Below are positions 25,029 to 31,483 of a stretch of DNA of 40,079 nucleotides, in pieces. The notes beneath the pieces were generated by a model. The model saw nothing but the letters and a program-made list of their open reading frames with translations. It did not search any database and was not told the DNA's origin. Every line of letters starts with the position of its first letter. Positions within the stretch are counted from its first letter, which is position 1. The stretch covers positions 1-40,079 of the IMG/VR virus record IMGVR_UViG_3300032307_000142; one strand, given 5' to 3'. This stretch comes from a virus. Made by a program: the position numbers and the translations under genes.

Positions 25029-25162
25029 CCTATGGCTGTGGTGCTTACACTTGCGTGACCTGTTACCCGTTCACCTATGGCTGTGAATGTGGCTATAGGT
25101 ATTCGGATCCGATTCCAAACGGGCAAGAGATTCCCGAATGTGACCATGAAGGGGGTCAATAG
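25025..25162 (+). CDS. Cysteine-rich micro-protein (45 aa)
   Basis: ATG 25025 overlaps the upstream TGA. Six Cys in 45 residues (positions 5, 10, 13, 20, 22, 39) with the repeat TYGCGAYTCVTC and TYGCECGY suggest a compact zinc-binding or disulfide-bonded fold. The last base of its stop is the first base of the next GTG, so translation is probably coupled. Function unknown. Confidence 0.6.
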   Translation: MTYGCGAYTCVTCYPFTYGCECGYRYSDPIPNGQEIPECDHEGGQ

Positions 25163-25287
25163 TGCCAGCCTTTGGACTGTTCGTATTGACCTTTTTCACC
25201 TTACCTAAAGGCATGAGTGAGGGTCAACCCTTGCTAGTATTTATACCAATAGCCGCATGGGTTTTAACTCTCATGCTGAAAGGATAA
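25162..25287 (+). CDS. Small two-span membrane protein (41 aa) before the Rpf-like gene
   Basis: GTG 25162 shares its G with the upstream TAG, and the frame closes at TAA 25287, two bases before the Rpf-like start. The product has two hydrophobic stretches (AFGLFVLTFFTLP and LLVFIPIAAWVLTLML) linked by a short loop. Its size and place before a muralytic enzyme resemble a holin-like or membrane partner, but this is inference. Confidence 0.55.
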   Translation: MPAFGLFVLTFFTLPKGMSEGQPLLVFIPIAAWVLTLMLKG

Positions 25288-25289
25288 TT

Positions 25290-25706
25290 ATGCGAAGCCG
25301 ATTAACCATTGGCTTGGTCTCATTGGGGTTAGTCTTCGGACTAGCCCCTTTGAGCCACGCCCCGATTGAGATTAGAACCGTAGTTGCTAACCCCGAGCCT
25401 GTCTTGGTGGAGATTCCGAAGTACGAGCTTGTACTTTCGGATCTTCCTTTGGCTTGGCAAAAACTTGCCATGTGTGAATCATCTGGTCGGCCTAATGCCG
25501 TAAGCGGCACCCGTAAGCAATTTCAGGGGCTATTCCAGATCGAGTATCCCCGGACTTGGGTTGCTCATGGTGGGCCGAAAGACCTACCGCCGAAAGCGGC
25601 ATCAGTAAAGGAACAATTCCATGTGGCATTAAGAATCTATGTTGATCGTTTCTCTAAGCCATGGCCATACTGTGGCAAGTTCTTGAAAGAAGAATATGGT
25701 AGGTAA
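25290..25706 (+). CDS. Secreted Rpf-like peptidoglycan hydrolase
   Basis: I choose ATG 25290 (MRSRLTIGLVSLG), with AAAGG upstream, giving 138 aa. Residues 1-24 are a clear signal peptide (basic start, hydrophobic core, SHA cleavage site). The domain at about 55-130 reads WQKLAMCESSGRPNAVSG with Glu63 as the likely catalytic acid. GLFQIEYPRTWVAHGG and VALRIYVDRFSKPWPYCG follow. This is the layout of resuscitation-promoting factor and lysozyme-like transglycosylases of Actinobacteria, including paired Cys. It would cut glycan chains outside the membrane. It is distinct from the CHAP endolysin and lies in the plus-strand block. Host-derived origin is plausible. Confidence 0.82.
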   Translation: MRSRLTIGLVSLGLVFGLAPLSHAPIEIRTVVANPEPVLVEIPKYELVLSDLPLAWQKLAMCESSGRPNAVSGTRKQFQGLFQIEYPRTWVAHGGPKDLPPKAASVKEQFHVALRIYVDRFSKPWPYCGKFLKEEYGR

Positions 25707-25736
25707 TGCCGTCAGCGGCATGCTATAGTAAAGCTA

Positions 25737-25782
25737 CTGAACCCCAACGAGACTCTAGGCTCCGAGGGGTTCAGTCTTTTCT
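25737..25782. terminator. Convergent terminator
   Basis: CTGAACCCC (25737-25745) pairs with GGGGTTCAG (25766-25774) over a 20-base loop, followed on the plus strand by TCTTTTCT. It lies between the plus-strand Rpf-like gene and the minus-strand FmdB gene and may work in both directions, better on plus. Confidence 0.8.
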
Positions 25783-25957
25783 ACTTATTATCTGTTGAGT
25801 AAAAGCCTGAAGCATTAAAGATAACAGCGTTGGCAGACCACACTCGTGCCATCTGATTACCACAATCACAACGAGGAACTGATTCCTCTTCCGTCATCTT
25901 CCGTTCAATGGTGACAGCGATGCCACATGTACTGCAACTGTATTCGTATGTAGCCAT
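25781..25957 (-). CDS. FmdB-type zinc ribbon protein
   Basis: A 58-aa protein starting at ATG 25957 in a TAATG junction. MATYEYSCSTCGIAV, then RCDCGNQMARVWSANAVIF and the end ASGFYSTDNK match the FmdB-family zinc ribbon (YEYxCxxCG, a second CxCG, GFYxTD end). Four Cys should bind one zinc ion. Family members are called putative regulators but the function is not well known. It is the last gene of the minus-strand replication operon. Confidence 0.85.
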   Translation of the reverse strand: MATYEYSCSTCGIAVTIERKMTEEESVPRCDCGNQMARVWSANAVIFNASGFYSTDNK

Positions 25958-26433
25958 TAGTTGTTATAGCTTCCTCTATATTTTCTTAACTTATCCTCGG
26001 GTACACAATAGATCTCTGGTCTCTTCCAGTCTGGCTTGTCGAGGAACTCTGGCACCATGGCATCAGCACCCCACATCCAACCCATGATCTCGTAGTTGGG
26101 CATGCCACCACGAACCAGTACGAACTTAGTTTGCGGATCAGCTCCGGGTCTAACCAGTAAGCGACCCTTCTCGTGCTTTGTAAACTTAACATCTATGTTC
26201 GGCTCAATATCTACGCCGCCTTGGCCGAAGGCTCCACCCCAGTACACCCCGAGGTTCTTTGCTACTGCTATCTCTGCACCACATCCATCTACATCAAGCA
26301 AAATGCGTTGCCATGGATCGAGATCACCAAGGCCACGCATCTGTTGGTTCTTCATCGTGGATACATATCGTTCTATCGCCGTGTTAACGGCCAATACAAC
26401 CTCGTATCTTTCGAGAGTTATCTTTAAGCCCAC
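25957..26433 (-). CDS. Possible PD-(D/E)XK-like phage protein
   Basis: A 158-aa protein from GTG 26433, with GGAGGG eight bases upstream, overlapping the sigma-like gene by 10 bases. A conserved series is visible: CGAEIAVAKNLGVYWGG, then EPNIDVKFTKHEKGRLLVRP, FVLVRGG and YEIMGWMWGADAMV. Glu in GAEIAVAK, Asp and Lys in IDVKFT resemble the E...D-x-K core of restriction-like nucleases. I have seen this type of protein in phages near replication genes. Nuclease activity is inferred, not shown. Confidence 0.62.
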   Translation of the reverse strand: MGLKITLERYEVVLAVNTAIERYVSTMKNQQMRGLGDLDPWQRILLDVDGCGAEIAVAKNLGVYWGGAFGQGGVDIEPNIDVKFTKHEKGRLLVRPGADPQTKFVLVRGGMPNYEIMGWMWGADAMVPEFLDKPDWKRPEIYCVPEDKLRKYRGSYNN

Positions 26434-27074
26434 GGACTTGGCCCTCCAAGATTGTCAATGATCTTGCGAAGGGCTACTTGAATCCTTCGATCGATGGTCG
26501 AGTCGGATACATTCCATGCAACTGCAATGTCGGACAGGATTAACGGATCCTTACCGTACCTCTGCTCAAGTAGTAACTGCTCATCATCAGTAATCAATTC
26601 GTATGCAGCTCTGACATCAATGACCATGCCCAAGACATTGCCACCCTCACTTGGTACTGGTGGCTTGCGTGGTGTGCCATCGTCTATCTGATTGACCAGT
26701 ACTGCACCTTGTGTCTCGAACTGCAGGGCTACCGGCAACAGCGTGGCTATAAGTGCCGTGTCATAGAAGAACTCATCACCCATCTGATAGCCAAGTTTGG
26801 CTGCCTTCTCTTTACGAGCAATCTTTTCTATGTGCCTACGGAATCGAGCCATGAGTTTTCGTGCAACCCACTTCGTCTCATCTTTTGAGACCTCGTATGC
26901 AGCATCTAAATCTTTCTCTAACTGTGGCCTTTGTAGCACATAGATCTGCAGCTCTTGGACTAGATCTTCCAGATCTACATAGCCCGAGAACCTACGGTGG
27001 ATGGCGTAAGCCGATGCCCGTACCAGATCTTGTACATGTGCCTCAGCTCTGTCCATCATCTCCCCATTGGTCAT
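26424..27074 (-). CDS. Sigma-70-like transcription factor
   Basis: A 216-aa protein from ATG 27074. In-frame ATGs five and six codons on are also possible. The N-terminal part (VRASAYAIHRRFSGYVDLEDLVQELQ) looks like sigma region 2 with its core-binding helix. The C-terminal part (LITDDEQLLLEQRYGKDP, then LSDIAVAWNVSDSTIDRRIQVALRKI) is a region-4 helix-turn-helix. The middle is charged and diverged. It probably redirects host RNA polymerase to late or middle phage promoters. Its place at the end of the early minus operon suits that. Region 2 is weak, so an activator with only HTH function is the alternative. Confidence 0.72.
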   Translation of the reverse strand: MTNGEMMDRAEAHVQDLVRASAYAIHRRFSGYVDLEDLVQELQIYVLQRPQLEKDLDAAYEVSKDETKWVARKLMARFRRHIEKIARKEKAAKLGYQMGDEFFYDTALIATLLPVALQFETQGAVLVNQIDDGTPRKPPVPSEGGNVLGMVIDVRAAYELITDDEQLLLEQRYGKDPLILSDIAVAWNVSDSTIDRRIQVALRKIIDNLGGPSPWA

Positions 27075-27171
27075 CCTCTATTTCAATTATCGCATCCATA
27101 ATGAAGCGTGTCACAAAGTACAAGGATGTAATTACAAGAAGTGGAATCAAAAAAAATGTAGCCTTCTTCAT
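27043..27171 (-). CDS. Small membrane-anchored protein (42 aa)
   Basis: ATG 27171 overlaps the upstream TGA (ATGA) and the frame ends at 27043, overlapping the sigma-like gene. The product MKKATFFLIPLLVITSLYFV has one N-terminal transmembrane segment, then a short acidic tail (EIEDDQWGDDGQS). Overlaps on both sides support it as a gene. Function is unknown; membrane attachment or inhibition of a host envelope protein is possible. Confidence 0.6.
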   Translation of the reverse strand: MKKATFFLIPLLVITSLYFVTRFIMDAIIEIEDDQWGDDGQS

Positions 27172-27581
27172 GCTTTATTCTCCGGCCACTTACCTCGCTG
27201 CACCATCATTGCAATGATGCAATAGTTGGCTAAGTCTTTGAATGAATCCTCAATGGATTCGTGTTGTGGTGTATTGCCTGAGTCCAGTAAGTTCTTCAAG
27301 CGTTCCCACTTGTCACCCATACGAACCATTAGTCCGTTGAGTGGGCCACCATAGGCATTGTTGATATTGCCCGGGCCATAGTCTCGCTGCTTTGAGATCA
27401 GTAGATTGCCAAGCTCATCGATAATATCCCATGAGTCAGCAATGAACTGATCCATCATCGGGTCTTTGGTAACTGCACCCGGATCCATAGGCCCGAAGGT
27501 GTTTGCTTTATCTCTAGGACTTGGATGCCTAATGATTCTATTGAATTCCTCATTAACTCCATGTCGCTCATATTCACTCAT
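27168..27581 (-). CDS. Nmad1/DUF1599 nucleotide-modification-associated protein
   Basis: A 137-aa protein from ATG 27581 overlapping the primase stop by 8 bases. The pattern KQRDYGPGNINNAYGGPLNG, VRMGDKWERLKNLLDSG and DSFKDLANYCIIAMMVQRGKWP is typical of nucleotide modification associated domain 1 (DUF1599), helical and MazG-like in outline. Members are found beside genes that alter phage DNA bases or handle nucleotides. Here no base-hypermodification enzyme was recognised, so it may act as a nucleotide pyrophosphohydrolase in precursor supply. Confidence 0.82.
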   Translation of the reverse strand: MSEYERHGVNEEFNRIIRHPSPRDKANTFGPMDPGAVTKDPMMDQFIADSWDIIDELGNLLISKQRDYGPGNINNAYGGPLNGLMVRMGDKWERLKNLLDSGNTPQHESIEDSFKDLANYCIIAMMVQRGKWPENKA

Positions 27582-28227
27582 TTATCCCTAACCTTTTCCG
27601 TAGTCCTTCGATACCTTCATCCATTACAACAGAGTTCACATCGCTACCCGGTGGGAGCGAGATTAGTTCTGCATGTTCTACTTCTTGCAATACTTTCTCT
27701 GCAAGTTCCATACCCGGGTTAGACCCGTCCTTCTTGTCATCGTTATCTGCTAGTACTAAGACTCGCTTGTATCCTCCAAAGAGTCTGTTGAAGTGTGGTC
27801 TCCACGCTTTTGCTCCCGGTACTCCGACACTCGGCAAGATCTGACTTGCAATAATACTGTCGAGTTCTCCTTCGCAGATAGCAATCGCATCTCCTGGCAA
27901 CTGCAGATCCACCGCATTGAAGAGTCGAGCTGGCTGGTGCATGGGTGCCATGTATCTCGGCCCCGGTAACTCGTCCACCCTACGAAACTTAAAACCAGCA
28001 ACCCCATGAACAACACGGTATGGAATAGAAAGCCATCCAATAAACTGTGCATGTGCAGGATCACAATCTACTGGCACGGTTCCGAGAAGATGAGCGTTTG
28101 CCAACTCCTTGCTGAACCCTCGTCCGTGAAGATAAGAGGCTGTCCTTTCGTCTATCTTTTGATTGTATGTCGATGCCAGATCCTTTAGCAATGTCAATCG
28201 CTCGTTCGATAGCAACACGAAATTCAA
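27574..28227 (-). CDS. Primase TOPRIM half (split primase)
   Basis: Up to 217 aa from TTG 28227, lying in a different frame from the zinc-finger half and overlapping it by 167 bases. RTASYLHGRGFSKELANAHLLG is the typical start of the catalytic part. Then come CEGELDSIIA with Glu119, VPGAKAW and VLVLADNDDKKDG with Asp161-x-Asp163, the metal-binding acids of TOPRIM, and PPGSDVNSVV. A GGAG eight bases before the TTG, or AGGAG nine bases before a nearby in-frame GTG, could give independent translation. Otherwise +1 frameshifting, or an assembly error, would join the halves. Confidence 0.8.
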   Translation of the reverse strand: MNFVLLSNERLTLLKDLASTYNQKIDERTASYLHGRGFSKELANAHLLGTVPVDCDPAHAQFIGWLSIPYRVVHGVAGFKFRRVDELPGPRYMAPMHQPARLFNAVDLQLPGDAIAICEGELDSIIASQILPSVGVPGAKAWRPHFNRLFGGYKRVLVLADNDDKKDGSNPGMELAEKVLQEVEHAELISLPPGSDVNSVVMDEGIEGLRKRLGINE

Positions 28228-28441
28228 CTCCTTCTCTCCACATTAGCAATGTATATGCATCTCCACCTATGCCACATGTGTGGCAATAGTAGAGTCCTGC
28301 TTTATCTCCATCGGTACTCATGACTGCTGATCTGTGTGCATCCTGATGGAAGCAACACTTGACCGGCTTCGAGTATCCATCTCTTACTTCTCCCCCGTAG
28401 TGACGGATAACTGCACGGAGAAGGTCAGCATCGGCAGCCAT
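28061..28441 (-). CDS. Primase zinc-binding half (split primase)
   Basis: A 126-aa protein from ATG 28441 in a TAATG junction. It has the CHC2-type zinc finger of DnaG-like primases: CCFHQDAHRSA with Cys29/30 and His32, then YYCHTCGIGGDAYTL with Cys53 and Cys56, and a helical end RVAIERAIDIAKG. After about residue 85 the sequence turns into Arg/Ser-rich out-of-frame-like text that has no family resemblance. The true functional part therefore probably ends there and continues in the +1 frame as the TOPRIM half. Confidence 0.8.
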   Translation of the reverse strand: MAADADLLRAVIRHYGGEVRDGYSKPVKCCFHQDAHRSAVMSTDGDKAGLYYCHTCGIGGDAYTLLMWREGVEFRVAIERAIDIAKGSGIDIQSKDRRKDSLLSSRTRVQQGVGKRSSSRNRASRL

Positions 28442-28641
28442 TAGAATCGCTGTGCTGTCTTCTTAACTCTCTGATTCTTTTTGAGTGCAGCTAAGTCACG
28501 CATGTACTGCTCGTGAGCTGCGATCTCCAATCGCATGCGGCGATCTTCTAGTCGTGCCTGTACATGGTAGTAAAAACTTTCAGCAAAGAAATACAGGGCT
28601 ACACCTGCTGTTACTGTCAGTAGATTACTTAATGTATTCAT
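28441..28641 (-). CDS. Small membrane-anchored protein (66 aa)
   Basis: ATG 28641 overlaps the upstream TGA (ATGA) and its own stop overlaps the primase ATG (TAATG). An N-terminal transmembrane segment (LLTVTAGVALYFFAESFYYHV) is followed by a long charged helix (ARLEDRRMRLEIAAHEQYMR) and a basic end. It lies inside the replication operon, so tethering of replication to the membrane is one idea. There is no recognised family. Confidence 0.66.
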   Translation of the reverse strand: MNTLSNLLTVTAGVALYFFAESFYYHVQARLEDRRMRLEIAAHEQYMRDLAALKKNQRVKKTAQRF

Positions 28642-29000
28642 TCTATTACCTCCATAAATGTGTCGAGTTCCAGTATTACAAATGCTTTACCAACGCCATG
28701 CTGTCTTCGTTTAGCAATGACTATAGGTATCGCTGGCCCTGATGACTTGCGTTTCTTAATCCAGTTCTGTGCTTCCAGTACTGCTTCCTTCATCCATTGT
28801 CCGGGTAAGAAACCTTTGGTGTTCTTTGCTTCAACGACATAGAACTTCTTGTCTTTGAAGAACCATAGGTCTCCCTCGTCATTGGTTCCGCTGAGTCGTA
28901 AGCGTTCTGCTACGAGTTCCTTGTCTCTGAAGTACTCGACAAGCTCTACTTCCCATCCAGAACCCTTGCGTTTATTTGCCCTCGATTGCTTGGAGTCCAA
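28638..29000 (-). CDS. Hjc-like Holliday junction / PD-(D/E)XK nuclease
   Basis: A 120-aa protein from TTG 29000, with GGGGGTG seven bases upstream, overlapping the helicase by 29 bases. No later in-frame start keeps the active site. KGSGWEVELVEYFRDKE gives the first Glu, then SGTNDEGDLWFF with Asp44, and FYVVEAKNTKGF with Glu57-x-Lys59. This is the E...D...ExK core of archaeal-type resolvases and related phage nucleases. It would resolve branched DNA before packaging. The neighbouring helicase and primase support a role in replication or recombination. Confidence 0.76.
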   Translation of the reverse strand: MDSKQSRANKRKGSGWEVELVEYFRDKELVAERLRLSGTNDEGDLWFFKDKKFYVVEAKNTKGFLPGQWMKEAVLEAQNWIKKRKSSGPAIPIVIAKRRQHGVGKAFVILELDTFMEVIE

Positions 29001-29826
29001 CGAAATTCACCCCCGGTCTTACATCTGCTCGACCCTGTGCATCTTGGTCTGCTATCTGTACTCTCGATGGATCGATAAGCAAGGTCGCATACTGTGATGC
29101 ATCGGCTGAGTGTTCACCGAATCTATTCTTAACTGCAGCAACTCTGAACTGTCCATACTCCGGATCCATTGCGATGGATAGGATCATGGACGGAAGCTGA
29201 GATGCCTTGCCAAGTATTGCTCTTCGTGGTGCAGGAAACTTTGGATCTCCAGTACCGGCTTCCGACATATGAGTAAGTGCAAGTACACAAGCACCAGTCT
29301 TACGAGCCACATGGTGCAGCTCTGACATGATGGCACGGATACCCGACCACTCTTCACCTGCTACCGAGATACAATTCATTAGGTTATCCACAACAATCAA
29401 TGCAGGTGCCATGCCATAGACCTCGCCATAAGCAAGGATCTCCAGTTCAATAGCATCAATGTCTGGCGATGGATCAAATACCCACTTAATGTGAGATGCC
29501 TTCTCCGCCAGCAAGATGTCAAAGTAATGAGGATCTGCATCTAAGTATGTCTCTACTTGGTGCTGTGCTAATCCAGTCAGACCTGCAACTGTACGGAACA
29601 TCTGTGTGATGGGGTCGGTATCCGCCGAGAAGTAAAGGGTTGGTACCCCCGACCTCAAGGCGTATACCAACGCCATCAAGCTCTTACCTGAGTTCGGTTG
29701 TCCAGCGATAAGACACAACTGTGACTGACGGAATCGCATAGACATCCGCTTCATGCCCTCCCATGTATCAGGTAAAGGCTTAGCAGAAGAGTTGGTGCTG
29801 TGTACTGCTTGTAACAAGTTAAGCAC
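28972..29826 (-). CDS. DnaB-like replicative helicase / RecA-fold ATPase
   Basis: A 284-aa protein from GTG 29826, with AGAGGTGG upstream. Walker A is AGQPNSGKS (41-49), Walker B ALIVVDNL (142-149). VLALTHMSEAGTGD has the DnaB-family position of the arginine/histidine sensor region. The C-terminus has VAAVKNRFGEHS, like the KNR motif of DnaB/gp4 helicases. It lacks the DnaB N-terminal domain, so it is a single RecA-fold protein. It could be the replication helicase working with the split primase, or a RadA/UvsX-like recombination factor. Its length is short for a helicase. Confidence 0.82.
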   Translation of the reverse strand: MLNLLQAVHSTNSSAKPLPDTWEGMKRMSMRFRQSQLCLIAGQPNSGKSLMALVYALRSGVPTLYFSADTDPITQMFRTVAGLTGLAQHQVETYLDADPHYFDILLAEKASHIKWVFDPSPDIDAIELEILAYGEVYGMAPALIVVDNLMNCISVAGEEWSGIRAIMSELHHVARKTGACVLALTHMSEAGTGDPKFPAPRRAILGKASQLPSMILSIAMDPEYGQFRVAAVKNRFGEHSADASQYATLLIDPSRVQIADQDAQGRADVRPGVNFVGLQAIEGK

Positions 29827-30130
29827 TTAGCGACCACCTCTCGTGAATTTTTATATCGAATTGTTTTCGTATCTTGTGTCTATCTGCAGCGGTTGAACCA
29901 CCCCAGTAGTAATACCTTTCATTGTGTAATGCCCAGTTGAAACAGTCCTTTAGTAATGGGCATCCGTTGCATGCTTTGAATAAGATCTCATCGTATTCGT
30001 GAGTCAGATCATCACAATAAAAATCATTTCCGATTGTCGAGCATGGCTCGCTTCCGGTGTAAGCCGGATACTGTGGATCAGCACCCGGCTCCACCAGCTT
30101 GGCTAAGAAGCGTTGGCTCTGAAGTCGCAT
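29819..30130 (-). CDS. WhiB-family iron-sulfur transcription regulator
   Basis: I choose ATG 30130 (103 aa), because the longer form begins at a TTG deeper in the upstream gene. The Cys arrangement is C30, C39, then ACNGCPLLKDC (C54-x2-C57-x5-C63), followed by YYYWGGSTAADRHKIRKQ. The WGG turn and basic tail are WhiB hallmarks. WhiB proteins bind a 4Fe-4S cluster and the host primary sigma factor. They are limited to Actinobacteria and their phages. The usual first Cys context (ELFFP) is changed to NDFYCDD, so one cluster ligand assignment is uncertain. Confidence 0.86.
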   Translation of the reverse strand: MRLQSQRFLAKLVEPGADPQYPAYTGSEPCSTIGNDFYCDDLTHEYDEILFKACNGCPLLKDCFNWALHNERYYYWGGSTAADRHKIRKQFDIKIHERWSLSA

Positions 30131-30522
30131 TGCTGGCCCTGTGGACGAGAGCAAGCATAGAAGGCACGGTATGGCTTCTGTGTTGACTTCGATATTCCGG
30201 CAGGTACGAGCTTTGCTGATTCCCCATGCTTACATACAGGGCCACCTGTTGGTGCTGCTGCAGGTGGTGGTGTACCCCAAGCATCTGCTGGTGGAGTAAT
30301 GACTTGTGCATTGAATGACTGTGTAATCTGATTGGTAGTCATTGGTTGTGATGCTGGTGCTGATGCAAATGCAGAAGCCATTGCTTGAAGCAAGTGTTCT
30401 GCACCTGATGCATCGAGTGCTTCGTTTAACTTATTTGCGAAGCCTTGGTATGAGGCATCTGCGATTACAAAGATTGTTCCATCAGGAGTCTTTGTTGATA
30501 CTTGAAAGCCTAGTTCGGCCAT
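30103..30522 (-). CDS. Small protein with C-terminal zinc finger
   Basis: I choose ATG 30522, with AAGGGTG six to seven bases upstream; a GTG three codons earlier lies inside that site. It gives 139 aa. The N-terminal part (FQVSTKTPDGTIFVIADASYQGF) is a small mixed domain. A Pro/Ala/Gln linker follows. Residues about 100-135 carry Cys-x-His (CKHGESAKLVP) and FYACSRPQGQQCDF, a CHCC zinc-binding module found in actinophage replication-region proteins. It could be a single-strand or recombination accessory protein with the adjacent nuclease. Confidence 0.7.
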   Translation of the reverse strand: MAELGFQVSTKTPDGTIFVIADASYQGFANKLNEALDASGAEHLLQAMASAFASAPASQPMTTNQITQSFNAQVITPPADAWGTPPPAAAPTGGPVCKHGESAKLVPAGISKSTQKPYRAFYACSRPQGQQCDFRANAS

Positions 30523-30523
30523 C

Positions 30524-31483
30524 TTATTCACCCTTCGCTAGTTTGATATTGAGTCGAGTCGATTCTTTGCCCGGCTCTTTCTTCGGGATAAAGCCGAGAA
30601 GTTTCTCGACTTCCTTTTCATCTATGGACTGACGACCAGCGACTACTGTCCAACTAAGTTCAACGCCGCTGGCCGTCCTGCCCGTTACACCTTCAAAGGT
30701 AGTTCGTAATGAATCACGCTTGTCGGTTAGTTCATCGATCTGCTCACCTAATTGCAAGAATAGAAGAGCATTTGAGTCCACCTCCGGATCATCAATGATG
30801 ATGTCCGATGGCTTAATAAGTTCTTTTTTTATACCAACGCATCCTAACTCACCAGATGAGTCGTAGTACTTGCAGTAGAACTTACAGTAACTGGCATCCT
30901 TTTCCGGATCAGGTGCAATCGATGACTTCTTAATCTCTTCCAACCAAGCTAATGCTTCTTCTCCGATTGTAGGATCATAAGCTTCTGAGTGGATCTTCAC
31001 ATCCCTCTCATCACCATCTCTTGCGATGGCTACCAAGTTAACCGTCTTAGGATTCCCCAATCCAGACTTCTCAAGTAGGTAGCCATATGTCTGCACTTGC
31101 CAGCGTTGCTGCTTTGATGGGAAGTAACTAAGGTTCTTAATCTTAGATGTCTTCCAATCTACAACAGCACCAGTTTCGGGAATCCATAAATCGATATGAG
31201 CTTTCATACCGTTGTATTCCACTTCGCTTTCAACAACATACTTTTCACCCGAAGGATCAGCAAGAGCCAATGCTTCCTCGATGGTTGCATGGATTGCAGT
31301 TCCCATAATCGCTGCGAGTTTTAGTTCGTTGTCATTGGTTTCGATCTGAGCGTTCAGGCGATACCAAACTTTTCTACGGCAGCCACCAAGTTCTGATGGG
31401 CCCACCTGTGTCTGTACTGAGCGAGACCGAGTAGCATCCTTGGCTCGTAGTACTTCAATGAGAAGTTCTTTTGGATCAATCAT
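30524..31483 (-). CDS. RecB/Cas4-like PD-(D/E)XK exonuclease with Fe-S-type cysteines
   Basis: A 319-aa protein from ATG 31483 overlapping the glycosyltransferase by 8 bases. LGGCRRKVWY carries Cys35. GTAIHATIEEA has the motif His65. AHIDLW gives Asp98 and VVDWKTSK Asp109-x-Lys111, then QVQTYGYLL, the QxxxY motif of the RecB family. Cys200, Cys204 and Cys215 (YCKFYCKYYDSSGELGC) with Cys35 fit the 4Fe-4S cluster of Cas4 and AddB. The C-terminal 90 residues are helical and may bind a partner. No other CRISPR gene is present, so it is a recombination or end-processing exonuclease. Confidence 0.85.
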   Translation of the reverse strand: MIDPKELLIEVLRAKDATRSRSVQTQVGPSELGGCRRKVWYRLNAQIETNDNELKLAAIMGTAIHATIEEALALADPSGEKYVVESEVEYNGMKAHIDLWIPETGAVVDWKTSKIKNLSYFPSKQQRWQVQTYGYLLEKSGLGNPKTVNLVAIARDGDERDVKIHSEAYDPTIGEEALAWLEEIKKSSIAPDPEKDASYCKFYCKYYDSSGELGCVGIKKELIKPSDIIIDDPEVDSNALLFLQLGEQIDELTDKRDSLRTTFEGVTGRTASGVELSWTVVAGRQSIDEKEVEKLLGFIPKKEPGKESTRLNIKLAKGE

